A stretch of DNA of 52,668 nt from Melioribacteraceae bacterium (GTDB lineage: Bacteria; Bacteroidota; Ignavibacteria; Ignavibacteriales; Melioribacteraceae). Position numbers and translations under genes: made by a program. A model generated the notes under the pieces. The model ran no database searches, was not told the origin of the DNA, and saw nothing but the letters and a program-made list of their open reading frames with translations. Shown one piece after another: positions 20,473 to 30,084 of the stretch (position 1 is the first letter of the stretch; every line of letters starts with the position of its first letter). The DNA is taken from positions 39,148-91,815 of the forward strand of contig JALVFE010000022.1 in the NCBI GenBank assembly GCA_027030245.1, given 5' to 3'.

Positions 20473-23400
20473 TTATTTTGTATCCAAAACTTTTACAAGA
20501 CCGGAATACTTTTTCTCAATCTTAAATCCGAATCTGTAAAAATATTCCGGGCGGAAAAAGCCCGTTGTAACATATTTAACTTTTTCAACGATTAATCTGT
20601 TGAAAAATTCGTTCATTAAACCTTCGCTTATACCTTTACGGCGATACGGGTTGGCTACCACAATTTTTTCCATATGTACCGTATCTTCGTTTTTTTGAAC
20701 GTAGAACAAACCGCCAATCAAATATCCTCTTTCAGAAAGCGCAACAAGGAATTGATGCTCGGGTCTGAAATGGACTTGCAAATTCGCATCAAGAAATAAA
20801 TTGTGCAAACGTGAAATTTCTTTTGGGGATATCGGTTTTCTTATTATGTAAGGATTTCCGTCGTAATCTTCCAACTGCACCACCAAATCGGCTGTTTGTG
20901 AACCTTCTTCTTTGATTTTAAGCAGTTTTGCGGAATCGGACGGCTTTAGGTACGGATAGCTTAATCTTGTCAAGAAATAAGATTCCTTTTCACTAAGCTT
21001 CAACTCGTTTTGCATTTTGGAAATATCGGTTAATATTTGTTCTTGCGAAGTTTTTCCTTCTTTTTCTTTTTTAATTAATTCCCTTAACATTTTTTTCAAT
21101 TCGTCCGATGAATCGGCAAAACAAGTTTCCAGGAAAAATCTTGCACGTGTTTCAGGATATGACTTCTCCACTTCGGCCAAATTATAAGTATCGTATAATT
21201 CATATAACATACTTGCTTGCGCTTCCAAAGCCGCATCTTTATTTAACTTAAACCACCGGTGAAATCTCTTTATTGCGAAATACAATCGTTTGGGAATATA
21301 ACCGTATTCTTCAACCGTTTTCAGAAAGAGCTGTAATTTTTCCATTACGTTATCCATTTCGGAAGGTATCTTAGTCTTTTTAAGTTCTTCTCCGAATAAT
21401 CCAATTATTTCCAAACCTTCCTTTTCACCTTTTGCATTAATAACGCCGGAGAAAACATAATTCCAAATAGAATCACGGTGAACAAACGGGTAAAGTTTTT
21501 CCGTTTCTTTTACGAACCGGAAATAGAAATTCTTAAAGAAATTTGTGAACGAAGTAAATGTTTTCTTTTCGGATAACGATACAATTCGCGTACCTGTTTG
21601 ATAATCGTGAGACGGAATAATAAAATTATGAATCGTGGGATTTGCAAGTATCAATTTGTTTTCGGTTAACTGCCAAAAATTAACGTATGCTGCCGCAGCG
21701 TTCCAAACGAAATACGGCCAAAGATGATATAACCTTTCTTCGCTCGCTTTTTCATGTCTTCTGAGTTCACGTTCCATAATTTTTGCAACGGTATTACCGG
21801 GGAGATATTTTTGAGTCCACAAATCATACATTTTATAATAACCGCCGAAATCTTCGACGAGTTCGTTAGCATAATGTTTGGTGCCAGCAATGATTAGCCA
21901 ACGGACTTCTTTTTTAACTTCCGATGGCGTTAACCCCTTATTCAAAGTCAACAACAATTCGAATGAACCGTGAAGCCTTGTTTGGATTGTTACTCTGAAA
22001 GTGGCTTTAATTTCATTGTTAGAAATCATGCTTACCCAAATACCGCCGGGAAGAATATTGTCCAGGCGGATAACAATTCCTTGGGTAAAATGAAAAACCG
22101 CTTCGCGCAAAACGGGACATTCGGTGATTCCGGATACAATTCTTTTTTTCAAATCTTCGGGTATTGATTCTTCCAAGATAATCACATCTTTCCATTCGTA
22201 TTCTTCGCCGGTTTCAATGTCAATCGCTACGGATTCGTTTCGACCAAGCCAACTTCTGAATCCTTTTTTCAACTTATTTCGTGAACGCGCTGCCAGTCCG
22301 GCTAACTTATTAAAATCTTTATGAATCTCAATGCTGGCAAGTAACCTTCTAATTTCACTGTAACGTGCGGGATGTCGAATTCCGTATTTCGTAATTAAAT
22401 CGAACAAAGCTTCAATAGACGGTTTAATAACATTCTGTTTGCGGCATTTTTCTACTTCTTCGAAAATTATTTTTTCGAGAGTTTCGAGATTTTCTTTCCC
22501 CTTGCTTTCGGCAATAATTGATTCGTTAAGTGCAGGATCAAGGAAGTCCGGATCGTAATCAATATGTAATCTGAGTAATCTGTAAAATGTTTCGGTTTTA
22601 ATTTTCGGAATCGCTTTCTTAAATAATTCCCTCCGGCATTCCAAATTACTTACGAGAAACGGTAATTCGATGAAATGCAAAGCGATTTTAAAAAGTTTAT
22701 CCGTTTCGTCTTCAAGAAGATATGAAAAATAGTCCAGCCCTTTTTGAGCAACCTGATTGTCATTACTCCTCAAATGCAGAATCGCATAATGTATTCCTTC
22801 CAAGGATTTTTCGTTGCCAGTAAAGATTGCTTGCAAATGTCTTTTTGTTTCTTCATCCAAGTCATCTATTGCTTCCGAAGAGTAAATGGTTATGCTATTT
22901 TCCGGAATATACTGTCTTTGCCATTGGATTATATTTTCGCCGGCGAATTCAAACAAATTACGGTTTCCGCACCAATATAAAGGATTGGTAAGCAATTCTT
23001 GTAATTCTATCTTATGCGAATCAATTTTATAATCATCATCCCCAATTCTGAAAATTTTATGTTGATCCTCAATCCTAAACACATTCAAGTGTTGATTTAA
23101 TTTCGGTATGGCAATTCCTCTTTCATCGGCAATGATATCCGTACTCAAACAACCTTTTTCTCTCAGGAACCAATTAGGCACACGGATCTCGATGTTATCG
23201 ACAAAAATCGATGTATGATTTTTAGTGTACATCGACTCGATAATTTCTTCGAAGTTTTTTTCAATGACCCGCCTTTTGTAAGTTCCTTTTGGGGTAAGTT
23301 CGCCGTAGTCGGCTGAAAACATTCTATCGATAATACGGAAATCCACTATTCTCTCAAAAGGCGCTAAAAATTTATTCACCGAAACTATAGCCGAAGCGAA

Positions 23401-25281
23401 ATAATCTTTAAGCTCTTGTTCTGTCATTTTTTTCAACATGGAATCCTTAATTTCATAATCGGGATATATTAATACCGTATTGAAAGGCCTATGATCACCG
23501 ACAAGAAAAACTTGTTTAATGTTTTCAAAATCTCTAAAGTAATTTTCGATTCTTTGCGGGGCAATGGTTTCGCCTTTAATATTCTTGTATATCTCTTTTT
23601 TTCTATCGATAATTTCGATAAAACCGTTTTCGTCCTCTTTCATTATATCGCCAGTGGGGAACCAGCCGTCTTTATCGAACGGACTTTCCGCATTATAATA
23701 TCCCATCATCACATAAGGACCTCTGATAAGCAACTCACCGTCGTCGGCAATTTTAATTTCGATACCGGGCAAGGCTTTACCTAAAGAGTCGGGCACGTAT
23801 TCTCCGGGCGGTGTCATCGTAATACCTCCGGTAGCTTCGGTCATTCCGAACCCGCTCATCAATTCGATTCCGTTTTTTTGGAAAAACTGAAAAATTTCGG
23901 CCGGCAAATAACCTGCGGCTGAAAGTCCCCATCTTAAACTTCCGCCTGTCGTTTCTTCCACGGTTTTTCTGATTATTGATTCGTCGTCCAATTCTATATT
24001 AACTTTGCTACCAACATATTCATAAAGCTGAATCCATTTTTTCGGAATGCTGATAAAAATCGTAGGACGTACCATCTGCATATTTTCCAGCATTGTCTCG
24101 AGTGAAGGATTTTCCATAAAAGAATACGATGCTCCCCAAAAAATACTTCCCATCATTTCCAACCATCTACCGAAGGTGTGATAAAGCGGAAGATATGATA
24201 AGAATCTGTCCTGGTCGCCTATTTCCGGAAGCGCCATCGCTCTACAAAATCTTTTGTATACGATGTTCATTTGCGAAAACATTATTCCTTTCGGTTCCCC
24301 CGTAGTTCCCGAAGTATACATAATAGTTGCTAATGAAGAAGTATCTACGGCGTCGACCAAATCTTTCTCCGTTTTTTCATCATAATGTTTTGCAAATTCC
24401 AAAAACTCATTAAACGTAATCACCCACTTTTCCGCACTGGAACCTTCTATCAAAACTACTTTTTTGAGATTCGGGACATCGTTCTTTATTGATTTAATTT
24501 TCGAGAGTTGTTTCTCATTGGATACAAAAGCTATTTCCGCTCCCGTTTGCTTTAGAATAAATTCTATATGTTGGGGCACCGAATTTGCAGGTATCATTAT
24601 ATTCACGATACCGGTTGTTAAGCATGTCAAATCCAGCTCAACCATTACAAGGCTGTTTTCCATAAGAAAAGCAACTTTGGGTTCTTCCGGTTCCAATTCC
24701 GAAATTAAACCGACCAATGCTTTTTTGTACGTATTTATTTTTTCGTCAATTTCCTTCCAAGTATATTGGGTTTTAACTTTTCCGCGTAGGACATTAAATA
24801 AAGTTTTGTTTTCATAATCGGAAAGTCTCTGGCGGAAAAGCTCGCGCACGTTAAAATTGCTTGATTTTATTAACTCATATATTAATTTATCCCACTTTCT
24901 ATCGTTATAGATTTTCTTAAGAAATGATGGAGTTCGAAATAAATTTAAGTATTGATGTATTAAATTCAAATTTATTTGACTTTCATCAGATTCATTTAAT
25001 TTGAGAAGATTATCTCCGAGTTCAAAATAAATTTGCGGATCGACATTCGCCATCATTTCTCCGGCAAGTTGGCTTGGAACCGTAGCGGAGAAAATTTCAA
25101 ATAAATTTTTTCGAATTTCTTCATTACCGGCAATATCCGGCTTCTCAAGAAATTCACGAAGAACATCATTAAATTCTACGCCTATCTTTTTTAATTGATC
25201 TTCGTCAAGTGCCGATTTGCCCGCAAGAATCCGGTTTTTCAAATCGGTTAATTGAAAGCTTATATTGTCTCCGGTATTCAT
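20473..25281 (-). CDS. Giant AMP-dependent acyl-CoA synthetase-like / GNAT acetyltransferase fusion protein
   Basis: 1602 residues. Residues 1-140 are helical and unrecognised. Residues about 145-690 are an ANL-superfamily adenylation domain of long-chain acyl-CoA synthetase type: P-loop TSGTTGEPKG (323-332), GFGMTEATGG (477-486), TGDI with Asp545, and the A10-like PKGTYKRR lysine near 665. Residues about 690-1400 are a long, partly alpha-solenoid, partly mixed region that I cannot assign; it includes a GGYYKMYDLW stretch near 1145. The last 130 residues form a GNAT domain with VANPYRRKGISEG as the acetyl-CoA loop. The likely chemistry is activation of a carboxylic acid plus an acyl transfer, but the substrate is unknown. 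No membrane helix is seen. It stands alone between pyrG and gltA. Confidence 0.8.
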   Translation of the reverse strand: MNTGDNISFQLTDLKNRILAGKSALDEDQLKKIGVEFNDVLREFLEKPDIAGNEEIRKNLFEIFSATVPSQLAGEMMANVDPQIYFELGDNLLKLNESDESQINLNLIHQYLNLFRTPSFLKKIYNDRKWDKLIYELIKSSNFNVRELFRQRLSDYENKTLFNVLRGKVKTQYTWKEIDEKINTYKKALVGLISELEPEEPKVAFLMENSLVMVELDLTCLTTGIVNIMIPANSVPQHIEFILKQTGAEIAFVSNEKQLSKIKSIKNDVPNLKKVVLIEGSSAEKWVITFNEFLEFAKHYDEKTEKDLVDAVDTSSLATIMYTSGTTGEPKGIMFSQMNIVYKRFCRAMALPEIGDQDRFLSYLPLYHTFGRWLEMMGSIFWGASYSFMENPSLETMLENMQMVRPTIFISIPKKWIQLYEYVGSKVNIELDDESIIRKTVEETTGGSLRWGLSAAGYLPAEIFQFFQKNGIELMSGFGMTEATGGITMTPPGEYVPDSLGKALPGIEIKIADDGELLIRGPYVMMGYYNAESPFDKDGWFPTGDIMKEDENGFIEIIDRKKEIYKNIKGETIAPQRIENYFRDFENIKQVFLVGDHRPFNTVLIYPDYEIKDSMLKKMTEQELKDYFASAIVSVNKFLAPFERIVDFRIIDRMFSADYGELTPKGTYKRRVIEKNFEEIIESMYTKNHTSIFVDNIEIRVPNWFLREKGCLSTDIIADERGIAIPKLNQHLNVFRIEDQHKIFRIGDDDYKIDSHKIELQELLTNPLYWCGNRNLFEFAGENIIQWQRQYIPENSITIYSSEAIDDLDEETKRHLQAIFTGNEKSLEGIHYAILHLRSNDNQVAQKGLDYFSYLLEDETDKLFKIALHFIELPFLVSNLECRRELFKKAIPKIKTETFYRLLRLHIDYDPDFLDPALNESIIAESKGKENLETLEKIIFEEVEKCRKQNVIKPSIEALFDLITKYGIRHPARYSEIRRLLASIEIHKDFNKLAGLAARSRNKLKKGFRSWLGRNESVAIDIETGEEYEWKDVIILEESIPEDLKKRIVSGITECPVLREAVFHFTQGIVIRLDNILPGGIWVSMISNNEIKATFRVTIQTRLHGSFELLLTLNKGLTPSEVKKEVRWLIIAGTKHYANELVEDFGGYYKMYDLWTQKYLPGNTVAKIMERELRRHEKASEERLYHLWPYFVWNAAAAYVNFWQLTENKLILANPTIHNFIIPSHDYQTGTRIVSLSEKKTFTSFTNFFKNFYFRFVKETEKLYPFVHRDSIWNYVFSGVINAKGEKEGLEIIGLFGEELKKTKIPSEMDNVMEKLQLFLKTVEEYGYIPKRLYFAIKRFHRWFKLNKDAALEAQASMLYELYDTYNLAEVEKSYPETRARFFLETCFADSSDELKKMLRELIKKEKEGKTSQEQILTDISKMQNELKLSEKESYFLTRLSYPYLKPSDSAKLLKIKEEGSQTADLVVQLEDYDGNPYIIRKPISPKEISRLHNLFLDANLQVHFRPEHQFLVALSERGYLIGGLFYVQKNEDTVHMEKIVVANPYRRKGISEGLMNEFFNRLIVEKVKYVTTGFFRPEYFYRFGFKIEKKYSGLVKVLDTK

Positions 25282-25344
25282 TTTATATTATAAATTTTTA
25301 TGGTGATATTTGTTTACTGAAAGATATAAATTTGCGGGACAAAT

Positions 25345-25367
25345 AAAAAAGGGGCATTAAGCCCCTT
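25345..25367 (-). terminator. Intrinsic terminator of citrate synthase gene
   Basis: On the minus strand the sequence reads AAGGGGC-TTAAT-GCCCCTT and runs into TTTTTT. The 7-base stem pairs 25349-25355 with 25361-25367, about 27 bases after the gltA stop. It separates gltA from the downstream ligase gene, so gltA is probably a single-gene transcript. Confidence 0.88.
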
Positions 25368-25393
25368 CATCATAAATTACCGTGAAATTAAAT

Positions 25394-26698
25394 TTATTTT
25401 ATTCCCGCAATCTCTTCCATCATTGCCGTGGTAATGGATTTGGGACGTTCGATCGGATATCCCAAAGCCCTGTCCCAAATTATGTTGGCACAAACACCAA
25501 GCGCCCTACCGACACCAAACAGTACGGTGTAATAATCATATTCCTTCAAACCGTAATGCCATTGGATAACGCCGGATTGTGCATCGACATTAGGCCACGG
25601 ATTTTTTGCTTTACCGTGTTCTTTCAAAATAGGAGGAACAACTTTGTAAAGTACATCGACGTATTTGAAGATAGGATCATCCGGGAGATGTTTCAAACAG
25701 AATTCCCTTTGCGCCATATAACGCGGATCCGTTTTACGCAAAACGGCGTGACCAAATCCCGGTATAACCTGACCTGAATTAAGAGTATCCCAAACAAATT
25801 TTTTCATTTCCTCTTCGGAAGGAACTTTGTCGCCCATTTTTTTCATTATACCTTGAATCCAACGTAAAACTTCTTGATTTGCCAAACCATGCAGAGGACC
25901 TGCCAATCCGTCTAGCATTGCGGAAATGGAATAATAAACATCTGAAAGGGCGCTTGCAACCAAATGACCTGTATGAGCGCTTACGTTACCACTTTCGTGA
26001 TCGCTGTGCAAAATGAAATACAAACGTGCAACATCATCGTAAGGTTTATCGATTCCCATCATGTGTGCAAAGTTTCCGCCCATATCCAAATGGGGATCGG
26101 GAGGAATAATATCACCGTTTTTATATTTGTGGCGGTAAATAAAAGCGGCAATTTGCGGCAATTTTGCCAAAAGGTTCAACGCATCCTCGTACATCGGGTC
26201 CCAATAATCCATTTTACTCATTCCTTCGTTGTATCTTTTTACAAAAACAGATTCTTTTTCCATCGATACGATAGCGGCAGAAAACATCGCCATAGGATGT
26301 GAATCTTTCGGCATCGCCCTTAAAACATCGAAAACATATTCGGGTACCATTTTACGTTTGTTGAATTCTTCGGCAACCGCATTTACTTCTTCTTCGGTCG
26401 GGATATCCCCGGTTAGTAATAAGTAAAAGAAACCTTCGACGTACGGCATTTCGCCGCCAGGAACTTTAGGCAATTTTTCCAGCACTTCAGGAATTGTATA
26501 ACCTCTAAATCGTATACCTTCGTAAGGGTCGAGGTAAGATATATCGGTAGTTAAGCATTTAACACCCCGCATGCCGCCAATAACTTGAGCGATTGATACA
26601 TCGGAAACTTTTACATCTCCGTATTCCTTTAGCAACCTGGTTGTTCTTGGTCGCCAACCGACAATTTTCTCGTACAATTTTTCTTTTAAGTTTGACAC
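25394..26698 (-). CDS. gltA: Citrate synthase, mitochondrial-type
   Basis: 434 residues. Catalytic segments are GPLHGLANQEVL (active His), PGFGHAVLRKTDPRY (second His) and KNPWPNVDAQSGV (Asp). The stretches around them closely resemble animal mitochondrial citrate synthase rather than the allosteric E. coli GltA. It condenses acetyl-CoA and oxaloacetate at the entry of the TCA cycle. The start is GTG at 26696-26698, supported by a strong AAGGAGG ribosome site; an AT-rich 154-base spacer upstream probably holds the promoter. It ends at its own terminator. Similar eukaryote-like enzymes are known in Geobacter and several FCB bacteria. Confidence 0.96.
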   Translation of the reverse strand: MSNLKEKLYEKIVGWRPRTTRLLKEYGDVKVSDVSIAQVIGGMRGVKCLTTDISYLDPYEGIRFRGYTIPEVLEKLPKVPGGEMPYVEGFFYLLLTGDIPTEEEVNAVAEEFNKRKMVPEYVFDVLRAMPKDSHPMAMFSAAIVSMEKESVFVKRYNEGMSKMDYWDPMYEDALNLLAKLPQIAAFIYRHKYKNGDIIPPDPHLDMGGNFAHMMGIDKPYDDVARLYFILHSDHESGNVSAHTGHLVASALSDVYYSISAMLDGLAGPLHGLANQEVLRWIQGIMKKMGDKVPSEEEMKKFVWDTLNSGQVIPGFGHAVLRKTDPRYMAQREFCLKHLPDDPIFKYVDVLYKVVPPILKEHGKAKNPWPNVDAQSGVIQWHYGLKEYDYYTVLFGVGRALGVCANIIWDRALGYPIERPKSITTAMMEEIAGIK

Positions 26699-26852
26699 GG
26701 CAACCTCCTTTTCTTAAAACTAAAATATAATTCAGCGTTTTTTTACGATCTAAAATATCATATAAAAAGAGCTTTATAACTTATATTGAAATATACAATT
26801 TTGCATGAATTTATCATAGCATAAATTTGCCAACCTAAAATATTTTTATGCT

Positions 26853-28151
26853 CTATTCGCTTTTAATCAACTTTTCAATCTTATCCGCAGCGGTTTTCCC
26901 GCTCTTAACCGCCGATTCTATAGTGGAAGGCAATTTTGTATTTGTCCAATCTCCCGCAAAAACCAAATTTTTGTACGGCGCCTTAACCGAATTTCTCGCA
27001 CGTTCAAATTGTAAAGAAGAAACAAACGTTGCCCGTTTTTCTTTTATAATCAATATATCTTTTACATTCTTTCCGGTGAAATCCGGGAAATATTTAGTCA
27101 ACTCTTCCGTAACCTTCGAACGGATTATTTCTTTAGGCAATTTTATCAATTCCGTTGCATTACTTTTTACAAGTGTGATGTGTTTTTCGTGAACAAACAA
27201 CCAATGAAAAAATGAACCGGTAAACCCGTAAAACTTTTCATTAAATTCATAATTATTTAACCATAAATGTATTGACAGAATCGGTGATACCTCGAATTTT
27301 TCAAGTAGATTCTCATCGAGTCCGTTCTTCCGTATTTGCAAATAATTTGCGACCGGCACCGCCGAAATCACATAGTTGAATCCGGAATACATATTCTTAT
27401 TCGTAATAATTTTTGCTATTCGCCCGTTTTCAATTTCGAAACTTGTCACTCGCTCGTTTAACTTTACAACATTCCCCTTTTCACGTAAAAATTTCTCCGA
27501 AGGTTCGCAATATAAATCGCTCAAGCCGGTCTGAGGAATAATTAATGTGGACGCTTTGTTGCCGCGGAGGAACATCTCTATCAAAATCTCGCGGAAAACC
27601 AACGCAGATGCGCGTTCTGCTGTTGTATTGAAAGCTCCTACAATCAATAAATCCCAAAAATATTTCCTTGCGTTTCCCGTTTGGCGGGTTTTGTTTAACC
27701 ATTCTTCAATACTTAAATCTTTAAGTTTTGCTTCCGGTGTAAAAGGAAGTTTGGCAAAAAAACGGGTTAATGCCATTTTATCTTTTAAATCGAATCGCGG
27801 AAACGAGAACAGTGCATACATAAGATTAAAAGGATATAAAGTGGAATTCCCGCCTAATTTTAATTGCTCGCCACCATTTTCCACAAGGTTCAATTCAAGC
27901 GATTTTTGAAAATAGAGTTTATCCAATGAACCGATTTCGCGTAAATAATTAAGAGTGTACGGATAACATCCCATTAAAATATGTTGACCGTTATCCACAA
28001 AATCGTCATGCTTTTCAACGGGAAACGAATAAGCCCTTCCGCCTAATTTCGGCGAGGATTCGAGTAAGATTACTTTGTGATTTGATTTTGAAAGATAAAC
28101 CGCTGAGGAAAGTCCGGCAAAACCGCCGCCGATTATAACAATTTCGTCCAT
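26853..28151 (-). CDS. hpnE: Hydroxysqualene dehydroxylase / squalene-associated FAD-dependent desaturase
   Basis: 432 residues. The N-terminal FAD-binding dinucleotide fold is IVIIGGGFAGLSSAVYLS followed by the ESSPKLGGRAYSF motif. Near the C-terminus is NLVFAGDWTNTKLPSTIESAVKSG, the second FAD contact typical of amine-oxidase/phytoene-desaturase-like enzymes. In the HpnCDE pathway this enzyme reduces hydroxysqualene to squalene. Its ATG overlaps the hpnD stop by one base (TAATG). As the third gene of hpnC-hpnD-hpnE its role is strongly supported by context. By sequence alone it could be mistaken for a carotenoid desaturase. Confidence 0.92.
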   Translation of the reverse strand: MDEIVIIGGGFAGLSSAVYLSKSNHKVILLESSPKLGGRAYSFPVEKHDDFVDNGQHILMGCYPYTLNYLREIGSLDKLYFQKSLELNLVENGGEQLKLGGNSTLYPFNLMYALFSFPRFDLKDKMALTRFFAKLPFTPEAKLKDLSIEEWLNKTRQTGNARKYFWDLLIVGAFNTTAERASALVFREILIEMFLRGNKASTLIIPQTGLSDLYCEPSEKFLREKGNVVKLNERVTSFEIENGRIAKIITNKNMYSGFNYVISAVPVANYLQIRKNGLDENLLEKFEVSPILSIHLWLNNYEFNEKFYGFTGSFFHWLFVHEKHITLVKSNATELIKLPKEIIRSKVTEELTKYFPDFTGKNVKDILIIKEKRATFVSSLQFERARNSVKAPYKNLVFAGDWTNTKLPSTIESAVKSGKTAADKIEKLIKSE

Positions 28152-28990
28152 TAATAAACTAAACGATATTTAAGCCATACACCCAAAGCAATGAATACTT
28201 TATCGAATTTGGAAACTTTAATTTCTTTCTCAAAGACATTAAAATTTTGAGCTTCAAGTTTTTTCAAAAGTTTATAATAGATATGCTGCATTGCACGCGC
28301 AGGAAACAAAGCGGGTTTATCCGCAACATCCAAACTTTCATCAGCTAAACGGAAGAATTCTTCCGCGCGTTTTGCCTCGAATCTCATAAGTGATACGAAG
28401 TTGGAATTATATACATGATTAAACAACTCTTCTTCGGTGTAATTGAATCTTTCGAGATCTTCTTTCGGCAAATAAATTCTTCCGCGATCGGCATCTACTT
28501 TTACATCGCGCAGAATATTGGTCATTTGTAAAGCCATCCCCAAGTAAACGGCGTAGTCTTTTGTGGATTCTTTTTTATACCCGAAAATTGGGATGCACAT
28601 AAGTCCGACTGTTGATGCAACATGATAACAGTATTTTCTTAAATCTTCGAAATTCAAAAATCTGTTTTGCTGCAAATCCATTTCCATGCCCGCTATCAAA
28701 TCGTAGAAAGGTTCGAGCGGAATATTAAATTGTTTAATCGATTTGGCCAGTTTGTTCAAAATTTGGTATTCTGATTTTCCAACCAAAGCTTTTTCGAGCT
28801 CTTTCCGCCATTTCCGCAATTTTTCATATTTCAAGTCATCGGTCTCGTTTCCGCTATCGATAATATCGTCGGTAGTTCTGCAAAAAGCATAAACGTTATT
28901 CATTGCTTCCCTTTGGGCTGGAGGCAACAGACTGAAAGCATAGTAAAAACTGCTTTTGCTTTTTTTTGCTATTTCTTTGCTTGAGTTCAT
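28151..28990 (-). CDS. hpnD: Presqualene diphosphate synthase
   Basis: 279 residues of the squalene/phytoene synthase fold. The N-terminus KSSFYYAFSLLPPAQREAM is the HpnD form, then the first aspartate-rich motif TTDDIID and the second NILRDVKVD with the GRIYLP tail. HpnD joins two farnesyl diphosphates into presqualene diphosphate. Its start overlaps the hpnC stop by 4 bases (ATGA). It is probably soluble or loosely membrane-bound. A phytoene synthase activity cannot be ruled out by sequence, but the ordered trio with hpnC and hpnE argues for squalene. Confidence 0.92.
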   Translation of the reverse strand: MNSSKEIAKKSKSSFYYAFSLLPPAQREAMNNVYAFCRTTDDIIDSGNETDDLKYEKLRKWRKELEKALVGKSEYQILNKLAKSIKQFNIPLEPFYDLIAGMEMDLQQNRFLNFEDLRKYCYHVASTVGLMCIPIFGYKKESTKDYAVYLGMALQMTNILRDVKVDADRGRIYLPKEDLERFNYTEEELFNHVYNSNFVSLMRFEAKRAEEFFRLADESLDVADKPALFPARAMQHIYYKLLKKLEAQNFNVFEKEIKVSKFDKVFIALGVWLKYRLVY

Positions 28991-29850
28991 TTCACTATGG
29001 TTTTAATTAATAAACCGGCAAAATCCAATTTATTCAACGAAGGTCTTTTTCGCAATACATTATAATCATTTTTTTTTATCTTGTAAAGAATCTTTTTTCC
29101 CCCTAAAATCGTCCAACGAATTTCATGTTTTAACATACCCGGCAGATATTCAATAATTCTTTCTCCTTCTTCGAACATTTTCCGCGCACGCGAAACTTGA
29201 AAAGCCATCAATTCTTTGAATTGCTTGTTGGTTGTTTCGCTCTTAAACAAATCTTCCGTAACGCCGAACCGGCCTAATTCGTCTTGAGGAATGTATATTC
29301 TGCCTTTTGCAAAATCTATAGAAACATCCTGGTAAAAATTAGTAAGCTGCAATGCCGTACAAATTTTATCGGAATAATTTTTTGCTTTTTCACTATCAAT
29401 TTTCCAAAGCTCAAGGATCAGACGGCCAACGGGATTTGCGCTTCTCGAACAATAATCCGACAATTCATTAAAATCAGAATATTTCTTTTTCAAAACATCC
29501 TGTTTGAAAGCAGAAAGTAAATCGAAAAAATATCTGTCCGTCAAATTAAATTCCGTTATAGTATTTTTAAGAGCTGCCCAAAAAGGATCTTTCGGAAGCG
29601 TAGAAAGTGCTAATCGTAATGAGTTTTCATATTCACTTAATTTTCTAAGTCTTTCTTCATCCGGTAAATTCCCTTCATCCGCAATATCATCGGCAATACG
29701 GGCGAATTTATAAATTACCGCAACGTGTTTCCTTAAATGTTTCGGGACTAGGAAAGATGCAACCGGAAAATTTTCATAGTGTCCGGAAGCATAATTTAGA
29801 GCCTGGTTGTATTGTTCAGTCAGCTCATTTGATTTATTTACGATGTTCAT
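28987..29850 (-). CDS. hpnC: Hydroxysqualene synthase HpnC
   Basis: About 287 residues, also of the squalene/phytoene synthase fold. The family-typical opening SGHYENFPVASFLVPKHLR is followed by the first Asp motif FARIADDIADEG. The second motif is NFYQDVSIDFAKGRIYIP. HpnC converts presqualene diphosphate to hydroxysqualene. A TTG lies one codon before the ATG at 29848-29850; the ATG is the better choice. It is the first gene of the trio. A hairpin-like element ending in a T-run lies between it and tRNA-Leu (29875-29945), so it may be read from upstream past that element or from a promoter I cannot define. Confidence 0.92.
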   Translation of the reverse strand: MNIVNKSNELTEQYNQALNYASGHYENFPVASFLVPKHLRKHVAVIYKFARIADDIADEGNLPDEERLRKLSEYENSLRLALSTLPKDPFWAALKNTITEFNLTDRYFFDLLSAFKQDVLKKKYSDFNELSDYCSRSANPVGRLILELWKIDSEKAKNYSDKICTALQLTNFYQDVSIDFAKGRIYIPQDELGRFGVTEDLFKSETTNKQFKELMAFQVSRARKMFEEGERIIEYLPGMLKHEIRWTILGGKKILYKIKKNDYNVLRKRPSLNKLDFAGLLIKTIVK

Positions 29851-29953
29851 CAAGTTTTACCGGTGAAATTAAAAAGGCCGAACCAAAAGTTTATGATAAA
29901 ATTTATACTTCGGTGTGCAGTGAAAACTTACTTTCGAATCGGCCTCGAAGTTG

Positions 29954-30037
29954 TGCCCGGAACAGGACTCGAACCTGCACGGGATTACTCCCACTAGACC
30001 CTGAACCTAGCGTGTCTACCAGTTTCACCATCCGGGC
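29954..30037 (-). tRNA. tRNA-Leu (anticodon CAG)
   Basis: On the minus strand the 84-base sequence folds as a class II tRNA. The acceptor GCCCGGA pairs with TCCGGGC plus discriminator A. The D arm contains GGTGAAACTGGTAGACAC. The anticodon stem CTAGG/TCTAG holds loop TTCAGGG with anticodon CAG. There is a long variable arm (TGGGAGTAATCCCG), and the T arm has GGTTCGAGTCC. The 3' CCA is not encoded (CAA follows), so it must be added by the CCA enzyme. It sits 47 bases after the class A PBP gene on the same strand. Confidence 0.97.
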
Positions 30038-30084
30038 AATTTTACATATTCAAAATTAAGCAGAACAAAAGATTTAACAAAATA

